A stretch of DNA of 64,000 bases from Sphingobium sp. AP50. GTDB lineage: Bacteria > Pseudomonadota > Alphaproteobacteria > Sphingomonadales > Sphingomonadaceae. The stretch covers positions 348,165-412,164 of the forward strand of contig NZ_FNYZ01000002.1 of assembly GCF_900109095.1 (NCBI RefSeq). The letters are read 5' to 3'. Shown piece by piece: positions 63,819 through 64,000 of the stretch. Under the pieces are notes generated by a model, which was not told the DNA's origin, ran no database searches, and saw only the letters and a list, made by a program, of their open reading frames with translations. A program made the position numbers and the translations under genes. Position 1 is the stretch's first letter. Every line of letters begins with the position of its first letter.

Positions 63819-64000
63819 ATGACCAATATCTTCGATCTGACCGGCAGGTATGCGATCGTTACCGGGGCCAATACCGGCATCGGGCAGGCGATCGCGCTGT
63901 CGCTGGCCAGCGCGGGAGCCGACATTGCGGCTGTGGGCCGCACTCCGGCGCAGGAGACTGTCGAGAAGGTGCGGGCGCTGGGCCGCAAGGCTGAGATCGT
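63819..64000 (+). CDS. kduD: 2-dehydro-3-deoxy-D-gluconate 5-dehydrogenase, N-terminal part (cut by window end)
   Basis: Only the first 60 codons are visible. MTNIFDLTGRYAIVTGANTG starts a short-chain dehydrogenase with the cofactor loop TGANTGIG; SLASAGADIAAVGRTPAQET follows the KduD pattern (GADI-x-x-VGR). It would reduce 2,5-diketo-3-deoxygluconate to KDG. The GGAG ribosome site is eight bases before the ATG. Identity rests on the N-terminus and on kduI next door. Confidence 0.85.
   Translation, partial: MTNIFDLTGRYAIVTGANTGIGQAIALSLASAGADIAAVGRTPAQETVEKVRALGRKAEI

Overview
The window is high-GC alphaproteobacterial DNA. Gene order (tsaD/hemC divergent, hemC-hemD-mitofilin-like, ybgC-tolQRAB-pal, rpmI-rplT, pheS-pheT), a Caulobacter/Sphingomonas-type TonB receptor and the carbohydrate genes point to a Sphingomonadaceae chromosome, probably Sphingobium or Sphingomonas. 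The genus is an inference from gene content, not a computed result. I saw no tRNA, rRNA, CRISPR array, transposase or prophage gene.

Positions 1-30,630 are mostly housekeeping: the end of a PfkB-family adenosine kinase, a flippase-like membrane protein, gpsA, tsaD, hemCD, a mitofilin-like protein, gltX, nadE, prs, a HisN-type phosphatase with a His/Asp-rich tail, ribosomal proteins L35/L20, a LysE exporter, a GIY-YIG gene framed by hairpins and dispersed repeats, pheST, a phage-shock (psp) locus and the Tol-Pal operon. The psp locus has an added row of small PspB-like proteins, a 57-aa leader gene, a good sigma-54 promoter and a divergent pspF.

Positions 30,640-64,000 form one large sugar-utilisation locus, best read as a rhamnogalacturonan (pectin RG-I) and L-rhamnose system. 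Uptake: a TonB receptor, a GPH-type symporter and RhaT. Depolymerisation: two CE12-type acetylesterases, GH28, GH35, GH105, GH115, two GH43-like proteins, an SGNH esterase and two alpha/beta-hydrolase esterases. Rhamnose breakdown: RhaM mutarotase, then the non-phosphorylating diketo-hydrolase route (LRA1 dehydrogenase, LRA2 lactonase, LRA3 dehydratase, LRA5 dehydrogenase, LRA6 hydrolase), which ends in pyruvate plus L-lactate. LutABC, in the same operon as LRA1, would oxidise that lactate to pyruvate. KduI and KduD (cut by the window end) take the unsaturated galacturonate released by GH105. Transcription units are: TonB receptor (-); CE12-GH28 (+); rhaM-GH35-GH105-GH115 (+); GPH symporter-SGNH-GH43-LacI (+); LRA3-LRA6-LRA5 and LRA2-RhaT-GH43-esterase (-); IclR-LRA1-CE12-esterase-LutABC (+); KduI-KduD (+).

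Two paralogous IclR regulators lie at the left edge and inside this locus. A recurring palindrome-like element, roughly TTCCANNATNTGGGA with a CC-N7-GG core, precedes nearly every transcription unit here and is proposed as their shared operator. The leader of the CE12-GH28 operon also contains an intrinsic terminator just before the first gene, suggesting attenuation or a small RNA.
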